From NCBI GenBank assembly GCA_023424215.1, contig JAFAEC010000213.1, positions 1 to 21,720 of the forward strand: a stretch of 21,720 nt of DNA. Direction: 5' to 3'. Source of the stretch: Pseudomonadota bacterium (lineage in GTDB: Bacteria > Pseudomonadota > Alphaproteobacteria > Caulobacterales > Caulobacteraceae). The translations under genes and the position numbers were made by a program. Of this stretch, positions 7,419 to 15,130 are shown one piece after another (position 1 is the stretch's first letter; every line of letters begins with the position of its first letter). Below the pieces are notes generated by a model. It saw nothing but the letters and a program-made list of their open reading frames with translations. It ran no database searches and had not been told where the DNA came from.

Positions 7419-9533
7419 ATGGCGGGTTCCGGCTTCAGCTTCGGTCGCGGCTCTGGCGGCGACGGGAAGGCGGCGCGCACGCCGCTGCAGCGCCTGCTCT
7501 ACTGGAGCGCCGTGCTGGCGGTATGGGGCCTGATCTTCCTGGTCGTCTTTTTCGCCGTGTTCGCGCGCGACCTGCCCGACACCTCGACCCTCTACAACGT
7601 CGACCGGCAGCCCTCGATCACCTACCTCGACCGGAACGGCGCGCTGATCGCGGTGCGCGGCACCCAGCAGGCGCCGCCGGCCGATCTCCAGGCCCTGCCG
7701 GACTACGTCCCGGCCGCCTTCATCGCCATCGAGGACCGGCGCTTCTACTACCACCCCGGCTTCGACCCGATCGGCATGAGCCGGGCCATCGTCGCCAACA
7801 TGCGCGCCGGGCGGGTGGTCCAGGGCGGCTCGACCCTGACCCAGCAGCTGGCCAAGAACCTGTTCCTGAGCCCGGACCAGAACCTGAAGCGCAAGGTCCA
7901 GGAGCTGATGCTGGCCGTGTGGCTGGAGATGAAATTCTCCAAGGAGGAGATTCTCGCCCTCTACCTGAACCGGGTCTACTTCGGCGCCGGCGCCTACGGC
8001 ATCGAGGCTGCGTCGCAGCGCTATTTCGACAAGGGCGCCAAGGATCTGACCGTCGGCGAGGCGGCGCTGCTGGCCGGCCTGCTCAAGGCCCCGTCGCGCT
8101 ACTCGCCGGTGTCGGAAAGCGAGCGCGCCGCCGCCCGCGCCACCGTGGTGCTGGACGAAATGGTCGAGGCCGGCGTGATCACGCCCGAGCAGCGGGCCGA
8201 GGCCGTCACCGCTCCGGTGCGCGTGTCGCGCACGCTGGCCACCCAGCACGCCCAGTATTTCGTCGACTGGCTGGACAAGCAGATCCGGGAGCTGGTGGGC
8301 GAGCCGACCGAGGACATGGTCGTCGAGACGACGCTGGACCTTACCCTGCAGACCCAGGCCGAGCGCGCCGTGCGGCGGATCCTCGACCGGGACGAATCGC
8401 GCGGAGTGCAGCAGGCGGCGCTGGTGGCGCTGGACGGCGAGGGCCGGGTGCGGGCGATGATCGGCGGCGCCTCCTACGCCGACAGCCAGTTCAACCGCGC
8501 CGTCGACGCCCGCCGTCAGGCCGGCTCGGCCTTCAAGCCGTTCGTCTATCTGACCGCGCTGGAGAGCGGCTACACCCCCGAGACCCGGGTCAACGACGCC
8601 CCGATCCAGATCGGCAACTGGTCGCCGCGCAATTACACCAACGATTTCAGGGGCGAGATGCCGCTGTCCCAGGCGGTGGCGCAGTCGATCAACACCGTGG
8701 CCGCCGGCCTCGCCGACCAGGTCGGGCGCGACAACGTCGCCCGCACCGCCCGCCGGCTGGGCATCACCAGCCGCGTCGGGCTGGAGCCGGCGATGGCGCT
8801 GGGCGCGGTCGAGGTGTCGCCGCTGGAGATGGCGCAGGCCTACGACGCCTTCGCCAACGGCGGCAAGCGGGTGCAGGCCCACGGCATCACCCGCATCCGC
8901 ACGCCGCAGGGCCGGGTGATCTACCAGCGCTCGAACCGCGCCGGCGCCCCGATCCAGGCGATCACCAACCCCTTCCTCTACTACCAGAACCAGATGCTGC
9001 GCAGCGTGATGACCGGCGGCACCGGCCGCTCGGCGGCCATCGCCGGCCGCGACCTGGCCGGCAAGACCGGCACCACCTCGGACTACAAGGACGCCTGGTT
9101 CGTCGGCTACACCGGCGGCTTCGTCACCGCCGTCTGGGTCGGCAAGGACGACAATACCCCGATGCGCGGCGTCACCGGCGGCTCGTCGCCGGCGGCCATC
9201 TGGAAGGGCTTCATGCAGGCGGCCCTGCCACGCCTCAACGCGCCCGACATCCCCAACGGCCCGCCCATGCCCGAAGGCTGGCGGCCGCCGGACCCGGTCG
9301 AGAGCCTGCTCGGCCAGATCGGCGACCTGTTCGGCGACAGCCCCCCGGCCGTCGATCCGCTGGACGAGCCGATGCCGGAACCCGCGCCGCTGCCGCGCGA
9401 GCCCGCGCCCCGTCGCGAGGACCAGCCGGTGGTGCGTCCGACCCAGCCGCAGCCCCAGCAGCCGCGACGGGACGAGCCCCGGCCCGAGCCGGCGCCGCCG
9501 CCCGAGAAGAAGCCGGAGCCGCTGTTCTTCTGA
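7419..9533 (+). CDS. Class A penicillin-binding protein (PBP1A-like transglycosylase/transpeptidase)
   Basis: This bifunctional enzyme polymerises and cross-links peptidoglycan at the outer face of the inner membrane. With the start at 7419 it has 704 aa: a short cytosolic tail, one TM helix (about 28-50), a GT51 domain with catalytic Glu105 (IEDRRFYYH) and the GGSTLTQQLAKNL signature, then a transpeptidase domain with SAFK (Ser370, Lys373), SIN (from 423) and KTGT (from 549). The last 60 or so residues are a Pro/Arg/Glu-rich low-complexity tail ending in LFF. The start at 7419 has GAGG just upstream; the in-frame ATG at 7389 has no ribosome binding site. The frame stays open for 31 codons after the stop (see the repeat entry). 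Confidence 0.94.
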   Translation: MAGSGFSFGRGSGGDGKAARTPLQRLLYWSAVLAVWGLIFLVVFFAVFARDLPDTSTLYNVDRQPSITYLDRNGALIAVRGTQQAPPADLQALPDYVPAAFIAIEDRRFYYHPGFDPIGMSRAIVANMRAGRVVQGGSTLTQQLAKNLFLSPDQNLKRKVQELMLAVWLEMKFSKEEILALYLNRVYFGAGAYGIEAASQRYFDKGAKDLTVGEAALLAGLLKAPSRYSPVSESERAAARATVVLDEMVEAGVITPEQRAEAVTAPVRVSRTLATQHAQYFVDWLDKQIRELVGEPTEDMVVETTLDLTLQTQAERAVRRILDRDESRGVQQAALVALDGEGRVRAMIGGASYADSQFNRAVDARRQAGSAFKPFVYLTALESGYTPETRVNDAPIQIGNWSPRNYTNDFRGEMPLSQAVAQSINTVAAGLADQVGRDNVARTARRLGITSRVGLEPAMALGAVEVSPLEMAQAYDAFANGGKRVQAHGITRIRTPQGRVIYQRSNRAGAPIQAITNPFLYYQNQMLRSVMTGGTGRSAAIAGRDLAGKTGTTSDYKDAWFVGYTGGFVTAVWVGKDDNTPMRGVTGGSSPAAIWKGFMQAALPRLNAPDIPNGPPMPEGWRPPDPVESLLGQIGDLFGDSPPAVDPLDEPMPEPAPLPREPAPRREDQPVVRPTQPQPQQPRRDEPRPEPAPPPEKKPEPLFF

Positions 9534-9542
9534 CCGTCGGCG

Positions 9543-9615
9543 ACGGATACATCGCGACGGCGACAAGGGGGACACGGCCGGCGATACAGAGGCGACAGGC
9601 GGGACAGACGGGACA
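9543..9615. repeat. Degenerate 9-bp tandem repeat, about seven copies ending in ACA
   Basis: Four contiguous units, GGCGATACA, GAGGCGACA, GGCGGGACA and GACGGGACA, cover 9580-9615. Two more contiguous units (ACGGCGACA, AGGGGGACA) cover 9557-9574, and another (ACGGATACA) lies at 9543-9551. Both breaks are exactly 5 bases. The array fills the gap between the convergent PBP and YgjP-type genes. It is in phase with the PBP reading frame past its stop codon. Confidence 0.6.
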
Positions 9616-9625
9616 ACCCGCCCGC

Positions 9626-10342
9626 TTAGCGACCGACCGCGTGAAGCGCCGCGCCCTGCTCGCGCAGCCATTTGCGGAACGGCCGGTGGTCGCCGACCAG
9701 TCGCTCGACCACCGACCAGTATGCCGGACTGTGGTCGGCATGGACCAGGTGGGCGACTTCGTGCGCGGCGAGGTAGTCCGCCACCGCCGGCGGGGCCATG
9801 ATCACCCGCCAGCTGTAGCGGATTGTGCGATTGTGCGGGCTGCACGAGCCCCAGCGCGAGCGGGCGTCGGTGATCGACACCCGCACGGGCCGCTGGCCGA
9901 GGGTCCGCAGATGATGTTCGGTTCGCTCGAGCAGCACCTGCCGGGCCAGCCGCCTGAGCAGGTTCTCGACCCGCCGCGAGAAGGCCTCGCCCTCGCCCCC
10001 CGACAGGATCACCGGTCCGTCGGCGCCGTCGACCAGCCGGGCCGCGCCAGCGCCGCCCACGGCCGCGAGCCGGGTCGACCGGCCGAAAACGGGGATCATC
10101 GCTCCGGGCGCCAGCGGAGCGCTGTCCGGGCGGGTCGCCAGGCGTTCCCGCATCCAGCCGGCCTTGCCGCGCGCGAAGGCGACCACCTCGCCCAGCTTGC
10201 GTTCGCTGGGGGCGACCAGCACGGCCTCGCCGGCGCGGCCGTCGATGCGGATCGACAGGCGGCGGGCGCGCGGGTTGACGGACAGCCGGGCGGGAACGCC
10301 CAGCGCCTCAGGCGGCAGCCGCTGGCCGTTCCGGTAGGACAC
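9626..10342 (-). CDS. YgjP/DUF45-family (M48-like) metallopeptidase
   Basis: This is a 238-aa predicted cytosolic zinc peptidase of the YgjP (DUF45/WLM-related) family. The C-terminal half carries the family signature SRWGSC near residues 164-169 and the zinc site HEVAH (H194, E195, H198) with a third His at 204 followed by SPAYW. The N-terminal half is poorly conserved beta-rich sequence, as is usual. The start is GTG with GAGG six bases upstream, located inside the 3' end of phaZ (35-bp overlap), which suggests co-transcription and coupled translation. The biological role of this family is largely undefined. Confidence 0.9.
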   Translation of the reverse strand: MSYRNGQRLPPEALGVPARLSVNPRARRLSIRIDGRAGEAVLVAPSERKLGEVVAFARGKAGWMRERLATRPDSAPLAPGAMIPVFGRSTRLAAVGGAGAARLVDGADGPVILSGGEGEAFSRRVENLLRRLARQVLLERTEHHLRTLGQRPVRVSITDARSRWGSCSPHNRTIRYSWRVIMAPPAVADYLAAHEVAHLVHADHSPAYWSVVERLVGDHRPFRKWLREQGAALHAVGR

Positions 10343-11588
10343 TCAGGGCCTCGTTGCGGGCGATGAAGTCGCGCGTGCGGGGATAGATCTCGTCCCGGAA
10401 GCGACGACCGTTGAACACGCCGTAGTGGCCGACGTCCGGCTGGACGTAGAGCACCCGGCGATCGTCGGGGATGTTCGAACACAGCACGTGGGCCGCCTGG
10501 GTCTGGCCGACGCCGGAGATGTCGTCCTTCTCGCCCTCGACCGTCATCAGGCCGATGTCGGTGATCTTCGTCAGGTCGACGCGTTGACCGCGGTGCTCCA
10601 GCAGGCCGCGCGGCAGCAGGTGCTGCTGGAAGACGATGTCGATGGTCTGGAGGTAGAATTCCTCGGTCAGGTCCAGCACCGAGAGGTACTCGTTGTAGAA
10701 GGCCTCGTGCTTCTCGACGCCGTCGCCGTCGCCGTTGACGAGGTGCTGGAAATACTCGTGGTGGGCGTCGACGTGGCGCTCCTCGTTCATCGACATGAAG
10801 CTGTAGAGCTGCACGAAGCCCGGATAGACCCGCCGCCCGAAGCCCGGATAGGGCCACGGCACGGTGTGGATCATGTTCGACTTGAACCAGGTGAAGGGCT
10901 TCTCCTCCGCCAGGCCGTTGATCACCGTCGGCGACAGGCGGGCGTCGATCGGCGAGCCCATGAAGGTCATCGAGGCCGGGCGGTTCGGATCTTCATCCTC
11001 CGCCATCAGGGCGCAGGCCGCCAGCACCGGCGGCCCCGGTTGGCAGACGCCGACGACGTGCGCCCGCGGCCCGATAACGCCCAGCATGGTCCGCACGTGG
11101 TCGATGTAGTCGGAGAAGTCGAAGCGCCCCTCCAGCATCGGCACCTGGCGGGCGTTCGACCAGTCGGTGACGTAGACGTCGTGGTCCTGCAGGAAGGTCT
11201 CGACCGTGCCGCGCAGCAGGGTGGCGTAGTGGCCCGACAGAGGCGCCACGATCAGCACCGCCGGGGCGACGGTCGGCTTGCCGACCCGCTTCAGGTCGCC
11301 GAGGTGGCGGGCGAAGCGCACCAGGCGGCACCACGGCGAGGACCAGATGACCTGTTCGGTCGTGCGCACCTCGCGGCCGCCGATGTCAATCGTCTCCAGC
11401 CCCCAGGCCGGCTTGCCGTAGCGGCGGGTGACGCTCTCGAACAGTTCGGCCGAGGCGAAGGCGGTGCGGCCCAGCGCGGTCTCGGCCGCCGGATTGAAGG
11501 GATGGGTCCAGAAATCGCGGGCCAGTTGCGCCCCGATCCGGAAGGGAGCCGCCGAGGCGTAGGCGAGCTCGTGAAGCGTATAAAGCAT
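10308..11588 (-). CDS. phaZ: Intracellular polyhydroxyalkanoate depolymerase
   Basis: This 426-aa enzyme should degrade stored PHA/PHB granules in the cytoplasm. It belongs to the intracellular depolymerases that use cysteine as nucleophile. Cys182 lies in GVCQPGPPVLA and His388 in DVGHYGVFNG, with a likely acid Asp in the EKDDISG segment. These positions agree closely with those I recall for the Ralstonia PhaZ1 enzyme (Cys183, His388). There is no signal peptide, as expected for the intracellular form. An AGGA lies six bases before the ATG. It forms an overlapping pair with the YgjP-type gene downstream and is divergent from the small membrane protein at 11731. Confidence 0.95.
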   Translation of the reverse strand: MLYTLHELAYASAAPFRIGAQLARDFWTHPFNPAAETALGRTAFASAELFESVTRRYGKPAWGLETIDIGGREVRTTEQVIWSSPWCRLVRFARHLGDLKRVGKPTVAPAVLIVAPLSGHYATLLRGTVETFLQDHDVYVTDWSNARQVPMLEGRFDFSDYIDHVRTMLGVIGPRAHVVGVCQPGPPVLAACALMAEDEDPNRPASMTFMGSPIDARLSPTVINGLAEEKPFTWFKSNMIHTVPWPYPGFGRRVYPGFVQLYSFMSMNEERHVDAHHEYFQHLVNGDGDGVEKHEAFYNEYLSVLDLTEEFYLQTIDIVFQQHLLPRGLLEHRGQRVDLTKITDIGLMTVEGEKDDISGVGQTQAAHVLCSNIPDDRRVLYVQPDVGHYGVFNGRRFRDEIYPRTRDFIARNEALSVLPERPAAAA

Positions 11589-11730
11589 GCGTGTCCTGGA
11601 ACGGCCCCGGCCGTATGCGGCAGGGCAGCATAGAACGCGTCGCGCTGCAAAAGGATTATCGGCGGTAAGCTGAACGTGAACGGCCCAGCTTCGACTTGTC
11701 CGGATGGGCCCGGAGGGCGATGAATAAGCG

Positions 11731-12186
11731 ATGTCAGCTGGACTGGTCCGCTTCTCCTTCTGGAAGGTCGCGCGCGGCTACGGACCGACGATCGTGGCGT
11801 GCCTCGTTCTCTTCGGGACGCTGCTCGGACCGGTCCTCTACGCGTGGCGGGATGACGTTCTCACGAGAGTATCGCTTGCCGGCCCTTTGGCCCTTGCGGC
11901 TGTCAGCGGGTACCTTCTGCTGATCGCGATGCAGGCTGTGATCGCGGCCCGGAACGGGGGCTATGGCGTCCTTCGACGCGCCGACAGCCTGATCGTCTTC
12001 ACGTGGATTTACCGCGCCATTCCCGTCGATCACATCTGCGCCGTGGAGGTCGTCAACGTTCACCTCATGGACCGGGTCGCCGTGGTCACGCGCGACGGAC
12101 GGCGACACGTGATCCTGACCAACCTCATGGTTGGCAAGGCGGCCGAGATCGCCGACAAGCTGAAGGCCGCGCTGGTCCTGACCTAG
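11731..12186 (+). CDS. Small two-TM membrane protein with a possible PH-like C-terminal domain
   Basis: I do not recognise this 151-aa protein. It shows two hydrophobic helices (about residues 19-38 and 47-68) and a soluble C-terminal part (about 75-150). The C-terminal part has alternating hydrophobic strands (GVLRRADSLIVF, HICAVEVVNVHL, RVAVVTRDGRRHVIL) and a final helix, a pattern like bacterial PH-type domains. Codons ending in T (CTT, GTT, TTT) look more common than in neighbouring genes, so it may be weakly expressed or newly acquired. The ribosome binding site is poor (GGAGGG is about 13 bases away), so the start is uncertain. Its TAG stop interlocks with the stop of the convergent SCO gene in a single CTAG. 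Confidence 0.7.
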   Translation: MSAGLVRFSFWKVARGYGPTIVACLVLFGTLLGPVLYAWRDDVLTRVSLAGPLALAAVSGYLLLIAMQAVIAARNGGYGVLRRADSLIVFTWIYRAIPVDHICAVEVVNVHLMDRVAVVTRDGRRHVILTNLMVGKAAEIADKLKAALVLT

Positions 12187-12818
12187 CCGCGCGCCATCAC
12201 CCGCTCGATCACCTGCGCCGCGCGCTCCGGCCCGAGGTCGTGGGCGAGGGGCGCGCGGAACTCGCCGTCCGGGCCCGTCAGGTAGATCGTCAGGCCGTGG
12301 TTCATGGTGTAGCCCTCGCCCTCGCCGACCTTCTGGTAGGGGGCGCCATAGGCGCGGGCCACGTCGGCGATCTGTTGCGGCGTGCCGGTCAGACCGATGA
12401 CCCCTTCGGGGAAGCCGTCGGACGAGAGGTAGTCCTTGAGCGCCTGCGGGCTGTCGCGCTCGGGATCGACGGTGATGAAGACGATCTGCAGGTCGTCGGC
12501 GCGATCGTCCAGCCGCCGCTTGGTCGCCTCCAGCATGGTCAGGGTGGTGGGGCAGTAGTCGGGGCAATACGTGAAGCCGAAGAAGACCAGCGACCATTTT
12601 CCCTGCAGCAGGGACTGGTCGACGGTCCGCCCGTCCTGGTCGACCAGCTGGAAGGGCCCGCCCAGTTGCGGCTGGCCGGTCGAGGCGACTTCCGCCCCCG
12701 TCCCGTAGGCGGCGCGGCCGTCGTCGGCGCGCTGGACCACGACCACGGTCACGACCGCGAGCGCCGCCGCCACCACGATACAGGCGGCCGCGAACAACAG
12801 GATGGAACGGCGCGGCAT
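12183..12818 (-). CDS. SCO1/SenC-family copper chaperone (cytochrome oxidase CuA assembly)
   Basis: This 211-aa membrane-anchored thioredoxin-fold protein binds copper and helps build the CuA centre of cytochrome c oxidase at the periplasmic side. Residues 8-32 are a single N-terminal TM anchor. Copper ligands are C85 and C89 (CPDYC) and His174 (MNHGL), the full SCO set. The start at 12818 is preferred because it directly precedes the TM anchor and has AAAGG upstream; the frame runs open to 12896, but that extension would overlap the regB start. The gene is divergent from regB. In Rhodobacter-type loci the SCO homologue (senC/prrC) sits between or beside regB and regA, so this context supports the call. 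Confidence 0.95.
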   Translation of the reverse strand: MPRRSILLFAAACIVVAAALAVVTVVVVQRADDGRAAYGTGAEVASTGQPQLGGPFQLVDQDGRTVDQSLLQGKWSLVFFGFTYCPDYCPTTLTMLEATKRRLDDRADDLQIVFITVDPERDSPQALKDYLSSDGFPEGVIGLTGTPQQIADVARAYGAPYQKVGEGEGYTMNHGLTIYLTGPDGEFRAPLAHDLGPERAAQVIERVMARG

Positions 12819-12844
12819 CGCGGACCTTTCGGAGACGTCCCCTT

Positions 12845-12859
12845 GCGGACGAACGCGTC
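12845..12859 (-). promoter_or_regulatory. Possible RegA/RegR-type binding box in the SCO-regB gap
   Basis: Read on the minus strand, this 15-mer (GACGCGTTCGTCCGC) matches 9 of 11 fixed positions of the RegR box as I recall it (GNGRCRTTNNGNCGC). It sits in the 53-bp gap between the divergent SCO and regB starts, where self-regulation would be expected. The consensus is from memory and the match is imperfect. Confidence 0.25.
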
Positions 12860-12871
12860 TATAGAAGAGCG

Positions 12872-14395
12872 GTGAGCCTCGCAGAAGATCATCCATCGCC
12901 GCAGGTCGGCGACCTGTCTGAAGGCGGCCGTTTCGCCGGCTGGCGCAACCTGCCGCGACGCAGCCGGGGGCTGAGCCTGCGCACCCTGGTCATCCTGCGC
13001 TGGATGGCCATCGCGGGGCAGAGCGCCACCCTGCTGATCGCCACGGCCTGGTTCCACTTCGACCTGCCGCTGTGGGGCTGCCTGGCGGCGGTTGCCGCCA
13101 GCGTGGCGATGAACCTGAACGCCACCGCCCGGCTGCGCCGCACCGAGGGGGCCACCGCCGACGGCGCGCTGACCGCCGCCCACCTCGGCTTCGACATCCT
13201 GCAGCTGTCGGTGCTGCTGGCCCTGACCGGCGGCCTGCAGAATCCGTTCTGCATCCTGCTGGTGGCGCCGGTGACGGTGGCCGCGGCCTCGCTGCCGGCG
13301 CGGCAGGCGGTGCTGATGGGGCTGCTGGTGCTGACCGCCACCGTCTGCCTGTTCTTCTTCGCCCTGCCGCTGCCGTGGCAGTCGGGCACCGAGATCGACC
13401 TGCCGCCGCTGTACCGCTTCGGCGCCGGCCTGGCCCTGACCACCGGCGTGGTGTTCACCTCGGCCTATGCGTGGCGGGTCGCCGCCGACGCCGAGAAGCT
13501 GGAGCTGGCCCTGGCCACCACCCAGGACGTGCTCCAGCGCGAGCAGCGCATGGCGGCGCTGGGCGGGCTGGCGGCGGCGGCGGCGCACGAGCTGGGCACG
13601 CCGCTGGCGACCATCCAGGTCGTGGCCCGCGAACTGCTGCGCGAATCCGCCCGCGACGGCCGCGCCGCCGAGGACGCCGCCCTGATCCTGCAGCAGGCCG
13701 AACGCTGCCGGGACATCCTCAAGCGCCTGTCGCAACAGCCGGACGAGGGCGGGATCGCCTTCGCCGAGGTGGGGCTGAAGGCCCTGCTGGAGGAAGTGGT
13801 CGAACCGCACCGCGGTTTCGATCTGGATTTCGAGGTGACGGTGCGCACCGCCTCGGGCGCGCCGGAGCCGCGCGTGCGTCGGCTGCCCGAGGTGATCCAC
13901 GGCCTGTCGACCCTGGTGGAGAACGCCGCCGACTTCGCCAACAGCCGCGTGCGGGTGCGTGGTCTGGTGGACGCCGGCTTCATCGAGATCGAGGTGGTCG
14001 ACGACGGCCCGGGCTTCCCCGCCGACATCCTGCCCAGACTGGGCGAGCCCTATGTGACCAGCCGCCCGCAGGGCAAGGCGCGCCGGGCGCTGGCGGCCCA
14101 GATCGCCGCCTCGGTGGCCGCCGCCGCCCCCGGGAGCAAGGGGCGAAGGAACGGCAAGGGCCGCAAGGCGGCGCCGACGCCGGAGCCGGCCACCATCGCT
14201 CCCAGCCAGGGCGGCATGGGGTTGGGCTTCTTCATCGCCCGCACCCTGCTGGAGCGCACCGGCGGCCGCGTCTCGGTGGGCGCCGGGGACGGCGGCAAGG
14301 GGCAGCCGAAGGGCGCCCGGGTGGCGGTGCGCTGGCCGCGTCCGGCGCTGGAGGTCGCGGCTCCGATCGGCTCGCCCGTGCGTAGTGAACCTTGA
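12872..14395 (+). CDS. regB: RegB/PrrB/ActS-type redox-sensing histidine kinase
   Basis: This 507-aa membrane sensor kinase reports on quinone/respiratory redox state and phosphorylates RegA. About six TM helices span residues 38-210. The quinone-sensing motif GGLQNPF (family GGxxNPF) is at 120-126. The H-box AAHELGTPL has phospho-acceptor His239. The redox-active cysteine of the family is Cys279 in AERCRDIL; the 40-residue spacing from His239 matches RegB H225/C265. The ATPase domain has an N-box (VENAAD, about 350), DDGPGF (from 376) and GGMGLGF (447-453). The ATP-lid segment between them carries an Ala/Lys/Pro-rich insertion (about 399-446). The start is GTG. It begins 53 bases from the divergent SCO gene and is followed 42 bases later by regA. 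Confidence 0.96.
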   Translation: MSLAEDHPSPQVGDLSEGGRFAGWRNLPRRSRGLSLRTLVILRWMAIAGQSATLLIATAWFHFDLPLWGCLAAVAASVAMNLNATARLRRTEGATADGALTAAHLGFDILQLSVLLALTGGLQNPFCILLVAPVTVAAASLPARQAVLMGLLVLTATVCLFFFALPLPWQSGTEIDLPPLYRFGAGLALTTGVVFTSAYAWRVAADAEKLELALATTQDVLQREQRMAALGGLAAAAAHELGTPLATIQVVARELLRESARDGRAAEDAALILQQAERCRDILKRLSQQPDEGGIAFAEVGLKALLEEVVEPHRGFDLDFEVTVRTASGAPEPRVRRLPEVIHGLSTLVENAADFANSRVRVRGLVDAGFIEIEVVDDGPGFPADILPRLGEPYVTSRPQGKARRALAAQIAASVAAAAPGSKGRRNGKGRKAAPTPEPATIAPSQGGMGLGFFIARTLLERTGGRVSVGAGDGGKGQPKGARVAVRWPRPALEVAAPIGSPVRSEP

Positions 14396-14437
14396 CGGCT
14401 CGGTCGCGGGCCCCGACTTGAGCGCACGGAGAACGAC

Positions 14438-14992
14438 ATGACAGACACCGAAGCCCGGATCGCCGCCCTCGAGGACAAGACCCTCCTGCTGCTGGACGAC
14501 GACAACGCCCTGCGCACCCGCATGGGGCGCGCGCTGGAGAGCCGCGGGTTCGAGGTCACCACCGCCGCCTCCGTGGCCGAGGCCAACGAGGCGCTGCGGA
14601 CCTCGGCGCCGGCCTTCGCGGTGCTGGACATGCGGCTGGAGGACGGCAACGGCCTGAAGGTCGTGGAGGCGATCCGGGACCGTCGCGAGGACGCCCGCAT
14701 CGTCATGCTCACCGGCTACGGCGCCATCGCCACGGCGGTGGCGGCGGTCAAGGCCGGCGCGGTCGACTACCTGCAGAAGCCCGCCGACGCCGACGACGTG
14801 GTCAAGGCCCTGCTGGCCACCGGCGAGGCCCCCGAGCCGCCGGCCAATCCGATGAGCGCCGACCGGGTGCGCTGGGAGCACATCCAGCGCGTCTACGAAC
14901 TGTGCGACCACAACGTCTCGGAGACGGCGCGCCGGCTGGGCATGCACCGCCGCACCCTGCAGCGCATCCTCGCCAAGCGCGCGCCGCGCTGA
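14438..14992 (+). CDS. regA: RegA/PrrA/ActR-type response regulator
   Basis: This 184-aa response regulator is partner to the adjacent kinase and controls respiratory and other redox-related genes. The receiver domain (about 14-130) has the acidic pair in LLLDDDN, phospho-acceptor Asp64 (VLDMRL), Thr in MLTGYG and Lys in LQKPAD. A proline-rich hinge (EAPEPPANPMS) leads to a short Fis-type helix-turn-helix (about 148-184: NVSETARRLGMHRRTLQRIL). This compact layout is diagnostic of the RegA class. GGAG lies six bases before the ATG, and the 42-bp spacing from regB suggests one transcript. Confidence 0.97.
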   Translation: MTDTEARIAALEDKTLLLLDDDNALRTRMGRALESRGFEVTTAASVAEANEALRTSAPAFAVLDMRLEDGNGLKVVEAIRDRREDARIVMLTGYGAIATAVAAVKAGAVDYLQKPADADDVVKALLATGEAPEPPANPMSADRVRWEHIQRVYELCDHNVSETARRLGMHRRTLQRILAKRAPR

Positions 14993-14997
14993 CGGGG

Positions 14998-15024
14998 CGT
15001 TCGTTCGCGAAGCGCGAATGAACG
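14998..15024 (+). terminator. 12-bp hairpin just after regA, possible terminator
   Basis: CGTTCGTTCGCG (14998-15009) pairs with CGCGAATGAACG (15013-15024) over 12 positions with one G-T pair and a three-base AAG loop. It begins six bases after the regA stop. No T run follows, so it may protect the mRNA end or slow polymerase rather than act as a classical terminator. Confidence 0.5.
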
Positions 15025-15031
15025 GCCGCCG

Positions 15032-15045
15032 TCGTTCGCGAACGA
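15032..15045. promoter_or_regulatory. 14-bp perfect palindrome TCGTTCGCGAACGA
   Basis: This perfect palindrome follows the regA hairpin by seven bases and repeats its sequence TCGTTCGCGAA (15001-15011 and 15032-15042). It lies about 100 bases before the DUF2141 start and could be an operator for the DUF2141/carotenoid oxygenase pair or a second mRNA-end hairpin. Confidence 0.4.
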
Positions 15046-15109
15046 TCGCCGGCGTTTCCTGAAGTGGCGATGGCGGGGCGTCGCCGCCGCCGCCAGCGTG
15101 GGCCCATCG

Positions 15110-15130
15110 GAGGCCCGACGGTCGGGCCTC
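15110..15130 (+). promoter_or_regulatory. Hairpin just upstream of the DUF2141 ribosome binding site
   Basis: AGGCCCGAC (15111-15119) and GTCGGGCCT (15121-15129) are perfect inverted arms around one base, and flanking G/C extend the stem by a pair. The structure ends three bases before GGAGGA (15134-15139), the Shine-Dalgarno of the DUF2141 gene. It could modulate translation, or it could be the regA transcript terminator without a T run. Confidence 0.45.

Noticed and set aside
7523..10366. 947-codon open frame overlapping the PBP gene in another frame
   Set aside because: Arg/Pro/Gly-rich shadow translation; the PBP frame contains all catalytic motifs.
12819..12896. Longer SCO protein beginning at 12896
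   Set aside because: The added residues would precede the TM anchor, overlap the regB start region and lack a ribosome binding site; 12818 fits better.
14998..15045. Alphaproteobacterial SOS box (GTTC-N7-GTTC) in the gap after regA
   Set aside because: GTTC and GAAC copies are present but none has the 7-base spacing.
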